DNA of 56,252 nucleotides from an uncultured Candidatus Melainabacteria bacterium (GTDB lineage: Bacteria > Cyanobacteriota > Vampirovibrionia > Gastranaerophilales > Gastranaerophilaceae): NCBI GenBank assembly GCA_934691935.1, contig CAKUTH010000005.1, positions 1 to 56,252 on the forward strand. The letters run 5' to 3'. Position 1 is the stretch's first letter. Every line of letters begins with the position of its first letter. The position numbers and the translations under genes were made by a program. The notes beneath the pieces were generated by a model that was given only the letters and a program-made list of their open reading frames with translations, made no database searches and had not been told where the DNA came from. Shown in pieces: positions 25,683 through 34,432 of the stretch.

Positions 25683-25750
25683 ACATGGTAAATTAAACGT
25701 AAGTAACTACAAGTGTTGTAGAAATACATACAAAAAGAAGGAGAACTCAA

Positions 25751-26710
25751 ATGAGTGAAAGAAAATTAGTTGGAACAGGCGAAATGTTCAAAAAAGCTCT
25801 TAAAGGCGGATATGCTATCGGAGCTTACAACGTTAACAACATGGAAATTTTGCAAGGTATTGCAGAAGCTGCTGAAGAAACTCAATCACCTATTATCTTG
25901 CAAGTATCAGCTGGCGCTAGAAAATACGCTAACCAAACTTACTTGATTAAATTGGTTGAAGCTGCTTTGGCTACAACTACTGTACCTATCGCACTTCACC
26001 TTGACCACGGTGCTGATTTCGAAATTTGTAAAGCATGTATCGACGGTGGATTTTCATCAGTTATGATTGATGGTTCTAGATTCCCATTAGAAGAAAACAT
26101 CAAATTGACTAAACAAGTTGTTGATTATGCTCACCCACGCGGAGTTTCTGTTGAAGCTGAATTAGGCAAATTGGCAGGTGTTGAAGACGACGTTAAAGTT
26201 CACGCTAAAGATTCAACTTACACAGACCCTGAAGAAGCTGCTAGATTTGTTAAAGAAACAGGTTGTGATTCTTTGGCAGTTGCTATCGGTACTTCTCACG
26301 GTGCTTACAAATTCTCTGGCGAAGCTAAATTAGACTTCGAAAGACTTGCTGAAATCAAAAAAGCTGTAAACGAAGTTGTTGGATATGACTTCCCATTAGT
26401 ATTGCACGGTTCTTCATCAGTTCCTGCAGAATTCGTAGCTAAATGTAACAAATTCGGCGGTCAATTGCCTAATGCTCAAGGCGTTCCAGAAGATATGCTT
26501 AACTTTGCATCTAAACACGGTGTTGCTAAAATCAACATTGATACAGACTTGAGATTAGCTATGACATCAACAATCAGAGAATTCTTTGTTGAACACCCTG
26601 AAAAATTCGACCCACGTGAATATATGGGACCAGGCAGAACTGCTGTTAAAGAAATGGTTATGCACAAAATGCGTGACGTTCTAGGCACTGCAGGACACGC
26701 TCAAGACTAG
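25751..26710 (+). CDS. fba: Fructose-bisphosphate aldolase, class II
   Basis: Zinc-dependent aldolase interconverting fructose 1,6-bisphosphate with dihydroxyacetone phosphate and glyceraldehyde 3-phosphate in glycolysis. Signature segments: GAYNVNNMEILQGI at the N-terminus, the zinc-binding LHLDHGADFEICKACIDGGF, SVMIDGS, VEAELGKLAGVED, GTSHGAYKF and VLHGSSSVP; KINIDTDLR binds phosphate. Its 319 residues suit the family. Codon choice is more G/C-ending than in neighbours, as expected of a highly expressed gene. The ATG follows AAGGAG. Confidence 0.96.
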   Translation: MSERKLVGTGEMFKKALKGGYAIGAYNVNNMEILQGIAEAAEETQSPIILQVSAGARKYANQTYLIKLVEAALATTTVPIALHLDHGADFEICKACIDGGFSSVMIDGSRFPLEENIKLTKQVVDYAHPRGVSVEAELGKLAGVEDDVKVHAKDSTYTDPEEAARFVKETGCDSLAVAIGTSHGAYKFSGEAKLDFERLAEIKKAVNEVVGYDFPLVLHGSSSVPAEFVAKCNKFGGQLPNAQGVPEDMLNFASKHGVAKINIDTDLRLAMTSTIREFFVEHPEKFDPREYMGPGRTAVKEMVMHKMRDVLGTAGHAQD

Positions 26711-26760
26711 TCAACGTGTTGTTGCACCCGCAACATTAGGTTTTAGGTAAACTTAATAAT

Positions 26761-26792
26761 AAAAAGACCGCTCCATTTGGAACGGTCTTTTG
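26761..26792. terminator. Bidirectional terminator
   Basis: Stem AAAGACCGCTCC / GGAACGGTCTTT (one mismatch) with loop ATTT, A-run before and T-run after. It serves both fba and the converging LysM gene. Confidence 0.85.
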
Positions 26793-26808
26793 TTTTTGGA
26801 TTATTTTA

Positions 26809-28260
26809 TTATGCTGCTTCTTTGTATTCACCTAGTTTGTGTTGTCTTCTGAATTCAGGAGTACAAACTTGGTTCCACATTGATTGAGGGATTTTATCGA
26901 AGTTTTTAACAAGATATTCTTCGTAGTCTGCAATTGATTCGTCTTTAGTTCTCAATCCTTCAACTTTTTTTACATCATCAGGTAATGTGATATCTTCACC
27001 TACGATGAAACCGTCAATTATTTTACCATCAGCAGTTCTGAATTGTTTAACTTTGTCGGCATTTAATTCTTTAAGTTGTTCTACAGTTACTCCATATCTA
27101 TTTGCAACTTCTTCTAATGAATCTCCATTTTGAATAATATTTTCTGTTGCAACAGGTTGAGCTGGCTGTTCTGGCTGTTCTGGTTGTGCTGGTTGTGCTG
27201 GTTGTTCTACAGGCACTTCTGGTACTGGCTGTTCTGGTTTTGTTTTAACTTTATCTTCAGGTTTTTCAGCTGATACAGGAGTTGCTTTTTCATCAGAAGA
27301 ACAAGCTTTGAATAATAACGCACCTGCACCTATAGCTAAAGCTGCGACTGCACCCCATTTGCCAAGCTTTTTCAAGCCTTTCATTTTTGCTGATTTTTTA
27401 GCTACTTTGCTAAATCTTTCATATCTTTCTGCAAGTTCAGGATTGTTACGTAAACGTTCCGCACGTGTTTCTTTAACTTTTACTTTGTCTTTTGGAACTT
27501 CTGGAGCTTGAGCTTCTGGAGTATGTACAGGAGCGTTACCTTTTTGTGTTTCTGATGCTAGAGCTTCTGGAGTATTTACATGAGCTTCTGGAGCTGGGGT
27601 ATTGGCAGGAGCATCTTCAACTAATGCTCTAAAGCCTTCAGGAGTTGCATCCCCTACTTTATAAGATGTACCCATTGATTCTACTTTTGGCTCTACAACT
27701 GGAGTTGTTGCTGGAGCAACAGTTGCTGTTTTTGGTGCATCTAATGCTAAAACATTCTTAGGAGCTGAAGTGGTTGTTGTTGCTGGAGCGACAGTTGCTG
27801 GGACTGTAGGTTCACCTAGAACAATTTTTGCGCCTTCAGCTTTTAGTTGTCTAAGTTGTTTTGTCCAATCTGCTTTGTCAAACTTGTCAAAACAACCTAT
27901 TGTTTTGCCATTTTCCAACAAGAAATATTTACCGTTAATGTCAAATGCATTGATTGTACGAGAAGGTGTATAACCTAACAATCCTATAGGCTTTTTACCT
28001 ACTGGAGTTGATGGAGCTGTTGTGCCTCCAAATACATTATTAGTATTTGCAAGATTATTAAACTCTAATCCGAATTGGTTCGTTGTACCATATTGTCTTT
28101 TCAATAAATCAGCCATTGATGGAAGTTCTTGTTTTGGAACTACTGTTAATGCTGTAACTTTTGGTGCTTTTGATACTTTTGGTTTTGATTCAAATTCTGG
28201 CAATAAAATACCGCCACAATTTACATAACTTTTTCCTTCAAAATTAATTCTTTGTACCAT
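26809..28260 (-). CDS. LysM-domain membrane protein, Pro-rich
   Basis: A 483-residue envelope protein. The N-terminus has RINFEGKSYVNCGG, again the (I/V)xFxG motif. A long Ala/Pro/Thr/Val-rich region follows (~150-260), then a basic segment and one membrane helix (WGAVAALAIGAGALLFKAC, about 300-318). Outside it are a Pro/Gln repeat (QPAQPEQPEQPAQP) and a LysM peptidoglycan-binding domain (about 370-413: IQNGDSLEEVANRYGVTVEQ). This suggests an anchor between the cytoplasmic membrane and the wall. No catalytic domain. Likely N-in topology with LysM in the periplasm. Confidence 0.8.
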   Translation of the reverse strand: MVQRINFEGKSYVNCGGILLPEFESKPKVSKAPKVTALTVVPKQELPSMADLLKRQYGTTNQFGLEFNNLANTNNVFGGTTAPSTPVGKKPIGLLGYTPSRTINAFDINGKYFLLENGKTIGCFDKFDKADWTKQLRQLKAEGAKIVLGEPTVPATVAPATTTTSAPKNVLALDAPKTATVAPATTPVVEPKVESMGTSYKVGDATPEGFRALVEDAPANTPAPEAHVNTPEALASETQKGNAPVHTPEAQAPEVPKDKVKVKETRAERLRNNPELAERYERFSKVAKKSAKMKGLKKLGKWGAVAALAIGAGALLFKACSSDEKATPVSAEKPEDKVKTKPEQPVPEVPVEQPAQPAQPEQPEQPAQPVATENIIQNGDSLEEVANRYGVTVEQLKELNADKVKQFRTADGKIIDGFIVGEDITLPDDVKKVEGLRTKDESIADYEEYLVKNFDKIPQSMWNQVCTPEFRRQHKLGEYKEAA

Positions 28261-28708
28261 GATTTCCCCTTTTCCTCGTTTATAATTGTTACTCGTTTTA
28301 TTTTTTTACAGATTTATCTGTTCGGCGAATGTGTTAATTTTCGTCGACTTTTAAATCTTTTGTGTGTTCCCTAAAAGTGATTAAATATCCCCTATGTTTA
28401 TATAAACGATTTTGTGATTATAAAATTGCCTAATCAAAATGTATACTGTTAACATTTCGTTACAATTAATTCTAAATTCTTTTTCAAAAAAGGGTAAATA
28501 AGGTTGTATCCCTCTCCCCAAGGGAAAGGAAATCAATTCTTACTAACTTACTTACGGACTTACTTCTTTACGTAAACTCCTTAGTACCCTAGTATCTTAG
28601 TATCTTCTTCCTTACCTACTTTCTTCCAAAAATAAATAAGGACGCTTGCGCGTCCTTAAAAAATCTTTTCCATACTCCAACTTATGTGTGATTTTACTCA
28701 AACCTAAG
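28261..28708. other. Intergenic region with promoter and repeats
   Basis: No gene seen. On the minus strand a promoter for the LysM gene reads TATACA (28440-28445), 17-base spacer, TATAAT (28417-28422). A palindrome GTTTATATAAAC lies at 28397-28408. Positions 28504-28620 hold repeat sequence, including the 39-base stretch (28528-28566) identical to 5304-5342. A terminator for ftsZ is at 28636-28662. Confidence 0.6.
28636..28662 (-). terminator. Terminator of ftsZ
   Basis: Stem AAGGACGC (28638-28645) / GCGTCCTT (28650-28657) with TTGC loop; on the minus strand it is followed by ATTTATTTTT. Confidence 0.75.
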
Positions 28709-29887
28709 TTATTTTTTCAAGAAATCTGGTATTTCAATGTTTGTAAAACTTGAAGATACATCAGGTATTGAACTTTTTCTTACTGTTTGTTGAGGTTGTG
28801 CACCTACTGAAGAATTAAATGTTCCTGCAAAGAAATCTGACGCATTCAATTGTTTTACTTCAGTTTTTTCTTCTGGAAGTTGGTTTTTCATTTCAAATCC
28901 TGTAGCAATTACAGTAATTTGAATTTCACCTTGAATATTTTCGTTTACTGCAGTACCGATAATTACAGTTGCATCGTCATTTACAGCATCGTGAATAATG
29001 TTTGCTGCATCTGAGATTTCGTGCAATGTCATATCAGGACCACCTGTAATGTTAACGATTACACCAGTTGCACCATTGATTGAAGATTCAAGCAATTGTG
29101 AATTGATAGCGATTTCAGCAGCTTTAACAGCTCTGCCTTCGCCTTGACCACGACCAATACCCATAAGTGCTGAACCTGATGCTTGCATAACACATTTAAC
29201 ATCAGCAAAGTCAACGTTGATAAGTCCAGGAACTGTGATAATATCAGAAATACCTTGAACACCTCTCAACAATACTTCATCAACAATAATAAATGATTCT
29301 GTCAATGAAACTTGTCTGTCAACAACTTGCAACAACTTGTCGTTTGGTACAACGATTACCGCGTCAACAGCTTCTCTAAGTTTTTCCAAACCTTGGTTAG
29401 CTTGGTTTTGTCTTTTACGACCTTCCCAAGTGAAAGGTTTTGTAACAACAGCAATTGTTAAAATTCCTAATTCTTTAGCAATTTTAGCAACAACAGGAGC
29501 CGCACCAGTACCAGTACCACCACCCATTCCAGCTGTAATGAACACCATATCAGCGCCGTCTAATGCTTGTGTAATTTCTTGTTGAGCTTCTTCAGCTGCT
29601 CTTTCACCTACTGAAGGATCTCCACCAGCGCCTAAACCTGATGTTGATTTTGCGCCTAATTGAATTCTATTTTGAGTTTGACCATACTCTAAAACTTGTA
29701 AATCTGTATTCATTAACCAGAACTCTACTCCAGAAAGTCCTGCTTTAATCATTCGGTTTACTGCGTTGCCACCGCCACCGCCAACACCGATTACTTTAAT
29801 TTTTGTTGGGTTTACAGGAGACCTGTTAGCAGTGTTGCTAGTTGTTTCATCTTTTTTCGCAAAGATGTCTGATACGAAATTTTCCAC
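28709..29887 (-). CDS. ftsZ: Cell division protein FtsZ
   Basis: Tubulin-like GTPase that forms the division ring. N-terminal KVIGVGGGGGNAVNRM, the GTP-binding signature GGGTGTGAAPVVAKIAKE near residues 120-137, and the T7 catalytic loop region are present. After a variable linker the C-terminal peptide EIPDFLKK provides the contact site for SepF and other membrane tethers. Its 392 residues are usual. The start is GTG, with AGAGG upstream. It lies on the same strand as nadK, sepF and yggS, forming a division-related block. Confidence 0.97.
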   Translation of the reverse strand: MENFVSDIFAKKDETTSNTANRSPVNPTKIKVIGVGGGGGNAVNRMIKAGLSGVEFWLMNTDLQVLEYGQTQNRIQLGAKSTSGLGAGGDPSVGERAAEEAQQEITQALDGADMVFITAGMGGGTGTGAAPVVAKIAKELGILTIAVVTKPFTWEGRKRQNQANQGLEKLREAVDAVIVVPNDKLLQVVDRQVSLTESFIIVDEVLLRGVQGISDIITVPGLINVDFADVKCVMQASGSALMGIGRGQGEGRAVKAAEIAINSQLLESSINGATGVIVNITGGPDMTLHEISDAANIIHDAVNDDATVIIGTAVNENIQGEIQITVIATGFEMKNQLPEEKTEVKQLNASDFFAGTFNSSVGAQPQQTVRKSSIPDVSSSFTNIEIPDFLKK

Positions 29888-30004
29888 TTTGTTACCTCTT
29901 TATGTAATTGTATAATTTACTTACTACAATAGTATAATAACATACTATTTTAAATAGAAAAAAAGTACAATAATTTTAGTCAAATTATGAACAAAAGTTA
30001 ATAT

Positions 30005-30793
30005 TTATTTTGCATACGCTGGTGGAGTCGCCCAGTGTAACTTATTTTTCAAAATCGAATAAAATTCTGAATCATCAGTCAATGCCAATTTTGCATTAAA
30101 ATCACTTTTTTCTACACAAATTTCATTATCGAATTCAAAAGTTTCCTGACCATCACCTGACACCCATGCTTTTGTATCTACGCAAATCGTTATTTTTTCA
30201 TCAGCAGGCACAACAAGAGGACGAGCAGTAAGCGTATGCGGGCAAATCGGAACAATTACAAACGCATTCAAAGAAGGAGTCAAAACAGGCCCGCCAGCAG
30301 AAAGCCCATAAGCCGTAGAACCAGTTGGGGTGCTTATTATAATCCCGTCTGCCATATAATCACACACAAATTTATCATTAATCTTAAGTGAAAATTTTGA
30401 AGTTCTTCCTGTATCACAACTTTTCACGACAAAATCGTTTAATGCAGTGTAAGCGCCACTCTTTAGCATAATTCTGTCTTGAACAATATATTTTCCATCA
30501 AGAATTTTTTGCACAGCATTTTCAATATCTTGTTCTGACGATTGCGACAAAAACCCCAATCTGCCAAGATTTATCCCGAACACAGGAGTCATACTCTTGG
30601 CAAAAAATCTGGCTGTTTTCAAAATTGTACCATCACCGCCAATTACAAAGACAAAATCGAAACCATCTTTCAAACCGTCAATATCAAGAACTTTTGTCAC
30701 AACTCCACTATTTGATAAGATTTTTATCAGTTTATCTCTAACTTGAATAGAATTTGGTATTTCATGGTTACAACATATCGCAAAATTTTTCAT
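30005..30793 (-). CDS. nadK: NAD kinase
   Basis: Phosphorylates NAD to NADP. The GGDGT motif (IGGDGTILKTARFF) and the NAD-binding STPTGSTAYGLSAGGP are both clear. I choose the ATG at 30793 (MKNFAICCNHE...); the frame runs up to 30841, but that part is the terminator of sepF (30810-30840), so it should not be translated. The protein is then 262 aa, short but within the family range. It sits between sepF and ftsZ. Confidence 0.93.
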   Translation of the reverse strand: MKNFAICCNHEIPNSIQVRDKLIKILSNSGVVTKVLDIDGLKDGFDFVFVIGGDGTILKTARFFAKSMTPVFGINLGRLGFLSQSSEQDIENAVQKILDGKYIVQDRIMLKSGAYTALNDFVVKSCDTGRTSKFSLKINDKFVCDYMADGIIISTPTGSTAYGLSAGGPVLTPSLNAFVIVPICPHTLTARPLVVPADEKITICVDTKAWVSGDGQETFEFDNEICVEKSDFNAKLALTDDSEFYSILKNKLHWATPPAYAK

Positions 30794-30809
30794 AAACCTA
30801 ATATAACAT

Positions 30810-30840
30810 AAAAAAAAGGGGCACATAAAAATGTGTCCCA
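30810..30840 (-). terminator. Terminator of sepF
   Basis: On the minus strand GGGACACAT / ATGTGCCCC (one G-T wobble) closes over a TTTTT loop and is followed by eight Ts. It separates sepF from nadK and fixes the nadK start downstream. Confidence 0.85.
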
Positions 30841-30892
30841 AAATTCAACTATCTCTCTTTCTCATATCATTTTGACTCTTATGGAATTTCAC

Positions 30893-31396
30893 TTATTGAA
30901 GTGAAGGTGATCTCCATAAAGAATCGTTAAATTTGTTTTGGTTAGAAGTAACATCAACAGACAAAGTAACATTACTTGGAGTGAAAACGAATACTAAATC
31001 ACCAACTTTTTGAGGTTTGCCATCCAATGCGTGAGCAGCGCCACAAACAAAGTCGATAGTTCTTTGTGATTGTTCTTTATCCAAAAGATGAAGGTTCAAA
31101 ACGATTGTTTTTCTGTTACGAAGGTGTTGAACGATAGTAGCAGCATCTTCAAAAGAACGAGGTTCCATAACTTTTACTTCATAACCTTTAAAATTAGGGT
31201 GATTAACGACTTTCAATTCGTTTGTTTTATCCATAGATGGCTGATAAGAATATGCAGGATCAATTGCCAAATTGTCTTGCACAGGGTAATCTTCTTCGAT
31301 TTCCTCTGACATCTGATCAAAAATTGTTTCTCTTGGTTCAAAACCTTTTACTAAAAAATCTACTACTGATTTAATTTTGTCTGCTACTACTGCCAC
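30893..31396 (-). CDS. sepF: Cell division protein SepF
   Basis: FtsZ-binding membrane tether. The start is GTG at 31396 (protein AVVADKIKSVVDFLVKGF), preceded by GGAGG; the open frame reaches 31438 but would overlap yggS. The N-terminal amphipathic helix, a variable acidic linker, then the conserved core (VMEPRSFEDAATIVQHLR, IDFVCGAAHALDG, FVFTPSNVTL) are in the right order. SepF is typical of Gram-positives and Cyanobacteria and replaces FtsA, which supports the lineage assignment. yggS lies 19 bases upstream. Confidence 0.93.
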   Translation of the reverse strand: MAVVADKIKSVVDFLVKGFEPRETIFDQMSEEIEEDYPVQDNLAIDPAYSYQPSMDKTNELKVVNHPNFKGYEVKVMEPRSFEDAATIVQHLRNRKTIVLNLHLLDKEQSQRTIDFVCGAAHALDGKPQKVGDLVFVFTPSNVTLSVDVTSNQNKFNDSLWRSPSLQ

Positions 31397-31415
31397 CGTT
31401 TTTCCTCCGTTTATC

Positions 31416-32078
31416 CTACTTAAATAATTTTCTACCAATTCTTACCATTGTCGCACCGTGCCTTACGGCAATTTTATAATCCTGACTCATTCCCATTGAA
31501 ATTTCTTTCAACTTGCAGTTATATTTCGTTTCCAATTGAGTTTTTATCTGAGAAATTTCCTCAAACAAATTTCCTAACTCATCCTCACTAAGTCCCAAAG
31601 GTGCTATATTCATAACTCCAACAACGTTAATTGATGGTAAATTTTGAATTGATGGAAAAATTTCGAAAACTTCTTCCTTTGAAAACCCAAATTTCTGTTC
31701 CTCATTTGCATTATTAATTTGGAGCAGAATTTTTTGAATTTTACCGACTTTTTGTGCCTCATCAGAAATATTTTCTGCTAGTTTCAAACTGTCAACGGAA
31801 TGGATATAATCAAAATATTTGATAACCTTTTTCACCTTGTTAGTTTGAAGATGACCGATAAAGTGAAATGTTGAATTTTTTCTAATTTCTAAAGGAAGTC
31901 TCTCAATCTTTTCAATAGCCTCAATCACTCTGGATTCGGCGAAATTTCGCAATCCCGCATTGTAAGCATCAACAATTGCGTTTTCGTCAAAATACTTAGT
32001 AACTGCAATAATATTCGGTTTATAAGGTGCAACGTCTTCCTGTATTTGCAAAAGATTTCTCTTAACTGTCTCAATCAT
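31416..32078 (-). CDS. yggS: YggS-family PLP homeostasis protein
   Basis: Pyridoxal-phosphate-binding protein (PLPBP/YggS), 220 aa, that buffers PLP and balances amino-acid pools. The PLP lysine is in NIIAVTKYF near residue 30; NFAESRV, FHFIGHLQTNK, and SMGMSQDYKIAVRHGATMVRIG are characteristic. I choose ATG 32078 (MIETVKRN), preceded by AGAGGTG. Next to sepF, a conserved pairing in Firmicutes and Cyanobacteria. Confidence 0.94.
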   Translation of the reverse strand: MIETVKRNLLQIQEDVAPYKPNIIAVTKYFDENAIVDAYNAGLRNFAESRVIEAIEKIERLPLEIRKNSTFHFIGHLQTNKVKKVIKYFDYIHSVDSLKLAENISDEAQKVGKIQKILLQINNANEEQKFGFSKEEVFEIFPSIQNLPSINVVGVMNIAPLGLSEDELGNLFEEISQIKTQLETKYNCKLKEISMGMSQDYKIAVRHGATMVRIGRKLFK

Positions 32079-32362
32079 AATCACCTCTACAAGAAGTATA
32101 GTATTAATTGTACTCCATACATCATGTGCGGACAACTTTTTTATTTTTAACCTATTTTAACTTCTCTTTTTCTCCCCAAAACCATGATGATTACATGATT
32201 TCAGCCTAATTAACATTTCTTCAAGTTTGGTTAATATTTTGTAATATTGCCCGATTTTACCCATGCCTTCGTTAAAAATTGGCATGCCCTTGATGTATAT
32301 TTTTAGAATAAACTATATAATTTGAAAATTTATCCTACAAATGCATGAATTTAGTAAAAATT
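32079..32362. other. AT-rich intergenic region
   Basis: No gene seen. It contains a hairpin CATGCC (32264-32269) / GGCATG (32281-32286) with a long loop. Nothing else assigned. Confidence 0.4.
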
Positions 32363-33235
32363 TTACGCTTTTTGGAAAATCATGACATACTCGTGTTTAA
32401 AGATAAAAAATCCGCCTGCAAGTGCTCTATAACGCCACAAGTTAGCAGTTTTACCTTTAGCGCGTTCATTGCCTTGAATATCTTTTACAATAATGCCTTT
32501 AAGTTTAAATCCTAATGCCATCATTTTTGCCATACATTCAAAGCCCAACGGTTGTACTTCAGAATTTTTATAGCTATCACCAATAATCAATGCCGCAAAT
32601 CTACCTTTTTCCAATTTGTCGTAACCGTTTTTTGCGACTTTTGCAAACAAATCATAAAATTCTTCCGTAGAATCGCAATTTGACAAGTCCTCTTTTTTAT
32701 CTGAGAACTTAATAATATCATCATAAGGCGGGTGCAAAACCAAAAATTGTGCTTTTTCCTCACCCATAATATCAAGTGCGCACTGAACTTTTTCCCCAAC
32801 TTCTTCTGAGGCAGAGTCCGCGCAAATTATTCTCATGTCTGTTACAAGTTGTTTTGGTGTAAATTTTTCAGAAACATGCTCTGCAAGTTCATCTTTCAGC
32901 TCAACGCCAATACAGCGTCTACCCATATTTACGGCTTCTATACCAGACGTTCCAGAACCAAAAAACAAATCTAAAACAATATCGCCTTTTTTGGTAAAAC
33001 GTTCATAAAGCTGTTGTGCAATCTGCGGAATATAGTTTCCGTGGTACTCGTTTGAATGACCGCCTTCTCTCAATCTTGAAGGAAATTCCCACAATGTATC
33101 TGTCTTAATATGGTCATAAGCCTTCCAGTTATTCAAATCAATATCACTGTACTTAGTCGTTTTGACAGGTTTGACAACCTGCAAATCAGCTTTTTTTGAT
33201 GGTTTTAGTTTTGTATTTGTCTTTAGTCTAGCCAA
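32363..33235 (-). CDS. Orphan DNA methyltransferase (N6-A/N4-C type)
   Basis: AdoMet-dependent DNA methyltransferase, about 290 aa. The AdoMet site is DLFFGSGTSGIEAVNMGRRCIGVEL (near residue 90, given here in two pieces: DLFFGSGT and GRRCIGVEL), and the catalytic loop further on is HPPYDD, with His where D, N or S is usual. A TLWEFPSR motif precedes. No restriction endonuclease or specificity gene is adjacent, so it may be an orphan or phage-derived enzyme. I favour a TTG start at 33235, eight bases after GGGAG; the longer frame to 33310 is translated CTTACTTA-type repeat. Confidence 0.85.
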   Translation of the reverse strand: MARLKTNTKLKPSKKADLQVVKPVKTTKYSDIDLNNWKAYDHIKTDTLWEFPSRLREGGHSNEYHGNYIPQIAQQLYERFTKKGDIVLDLFFGSGTSGIEAVNMGRRCIGVELKDELAEHVSEKFTPKQLVTDMRIICADSASEEVGEKVQCALDIMGEEKAQFLVLHPPYDDIIKFSDKKEDLSNCDSTEEFYDLFAKVAKNGYDKLEKGRFAALIIGDSYKNSEVQPLGFECMAKMMALGFKLKGIIVKDIQGNERAKGKTANLWRYRALAGGFFIFKHEYVMIFQKA

Positions 33236-33408
33236 GTCTGAATCTCCCAAATGTAAGTAAGTTAGTCCGTAAGTAGGTAAGTAAGTACATTTTCTTACTA
33301 ACTTACTCACTTCCTCACATACTAACTTTATAGAAATGTTTCAAATTTGTAATCAAACATTTAGATGAATTTATTTTTGTAGTAGATTGATAAATAGATG
33401 GAGGTACG

Positions 33409-34431
33409 ATGTTCGAAGGAACATTTACATTAAGTGATTTTTATAGAATAGCAGGGTTTTTACTCTCTATGTACGCCTGCGTTTCAAACGATATTATTCA
33501 AACACTTGGAACATTTTTAACTGCAAACAAAAAAACTCCGTTCTATTGGTTGTGGGCATATTCAGGAATTATCTTGATATTAACCATCGGTATTGGTTGG
33601 TACATAAACGACGGAGATATGTCATTCGGATTGTTAACAAGAATTCCAGTCACAGACCATTATACGTTCTTATACTTATTACCACCAATAATATTAATCC
33701 TATTAACAAGGTGGGGAATTCCAGTTGCAACTACATTTTTAGTCTTAAGCGTATTTTCCGTAAGCGATGTTTCTGTAATATGGATGATGCTTACAAAGTC
33801 TGTTTTAGGCTATATAATCGCATTTATTGCCGCTATAATAATTTATAACATCATAGGCAGACCTGTTGAAAGATATTTTTATTACACACAAAAGCGTTCT
33901 GGTAACGAAAAAATTTCTAAATGGTGGATGGTTGCAAAATGGTTGTCTACTGCATTTATTTGGTCACAATGGTTAATGCAGGATTCCGCAAAACTGTTTA
34001 TATACCTACCAAGAAAAGCATCGTTCGGTGAACTTATTTTTGTATTAGTTTGTTTTGTAGGTTATTTGGGAATTTTGACATACCAACGCGGCGGCGATAT
34101 ACAAAATATCGTAAAAATGAAAACAAACGTTCAAGATCCGCGCTCTGCAACAATTATTGACATAATCTACGCATCTTTACTGCTATATTTCATCAACTTA
34201 AACAACGTTCCAATGTCAACAACTTGGGTATTTATAGGATTACTTGCAGGCCGTGAAGTCGCACTTTACCAAAGATTGCGTTTTGAATCACCGAAAAAAA
34301 TGTACAAACATATTATCAAAGACTTGTACAAAGTAACTCTGGGCTTGATTGTTTCTATCGTAGTCGTTGTTTTACTAACCCAATACAGCACTGTAAAAGA
34401 TTTCTTTTTCTCACATTTTATAGGTGGTTAA
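33409..34431 (+). CDS. Divergent PiT-like membrane transporter
   Basis: A 340-residue protein with about eight to nine membrane helices. Two segments resemble the inverted-repeat signatures of inorganic phosphate (PiT/Pho4) transporters: SNDIIQTLGTFLTANKK near residue 27 in the first half, and NLNNVPMSTTWVFIGLLAG near residue 267 in the second (compare GxNDxxN and NDVPVSTTH). Key residues differ from the consensus (NDIIQ rather than NDVAN; TTW rather than TTH), so the substrate may not be phosphate. GGAGG precedes the ATG. mutL begins directly after the stop. Confidence 0.65.
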   Translation: MFEGTFTLSDFYRIAGFLLSMYACVSNDIIQTLGTFLTANKKTPFYWLWAYSGIILILTIGIGWYINDGDMSFGLLTRIPVTDHYTFLYLLPPIILILLTRWGIPVATTFLVLSVFSVSDVSVIWMMLTKSVLGYIIAFIAAIIIYNIIGRPVERYFYYTQKRSGNEKISKWWMVAKWLSTAFIWSQWLMQDSAKLFIYLPRKASFGELIFVLVCFVGYLGILTYQRGGDIQNIVKMKTNVQDPRSATIIDIIYASLLLYFINLNNVPMSTTWVFIGLLAGREVALYQRLRFESPKKMYKHIIKDLYKVTLGLIVSIVVVVLLTQYSTVKDFFFSHFIGG

Positions 34432-34432
34432 T

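Noticed and set aside
30794..30841. Longer N-terminus of NAD kinase
   Set aside because: It would translate the sepF terminator hairpin; the ATG at 30793 gives a normal NadK start.
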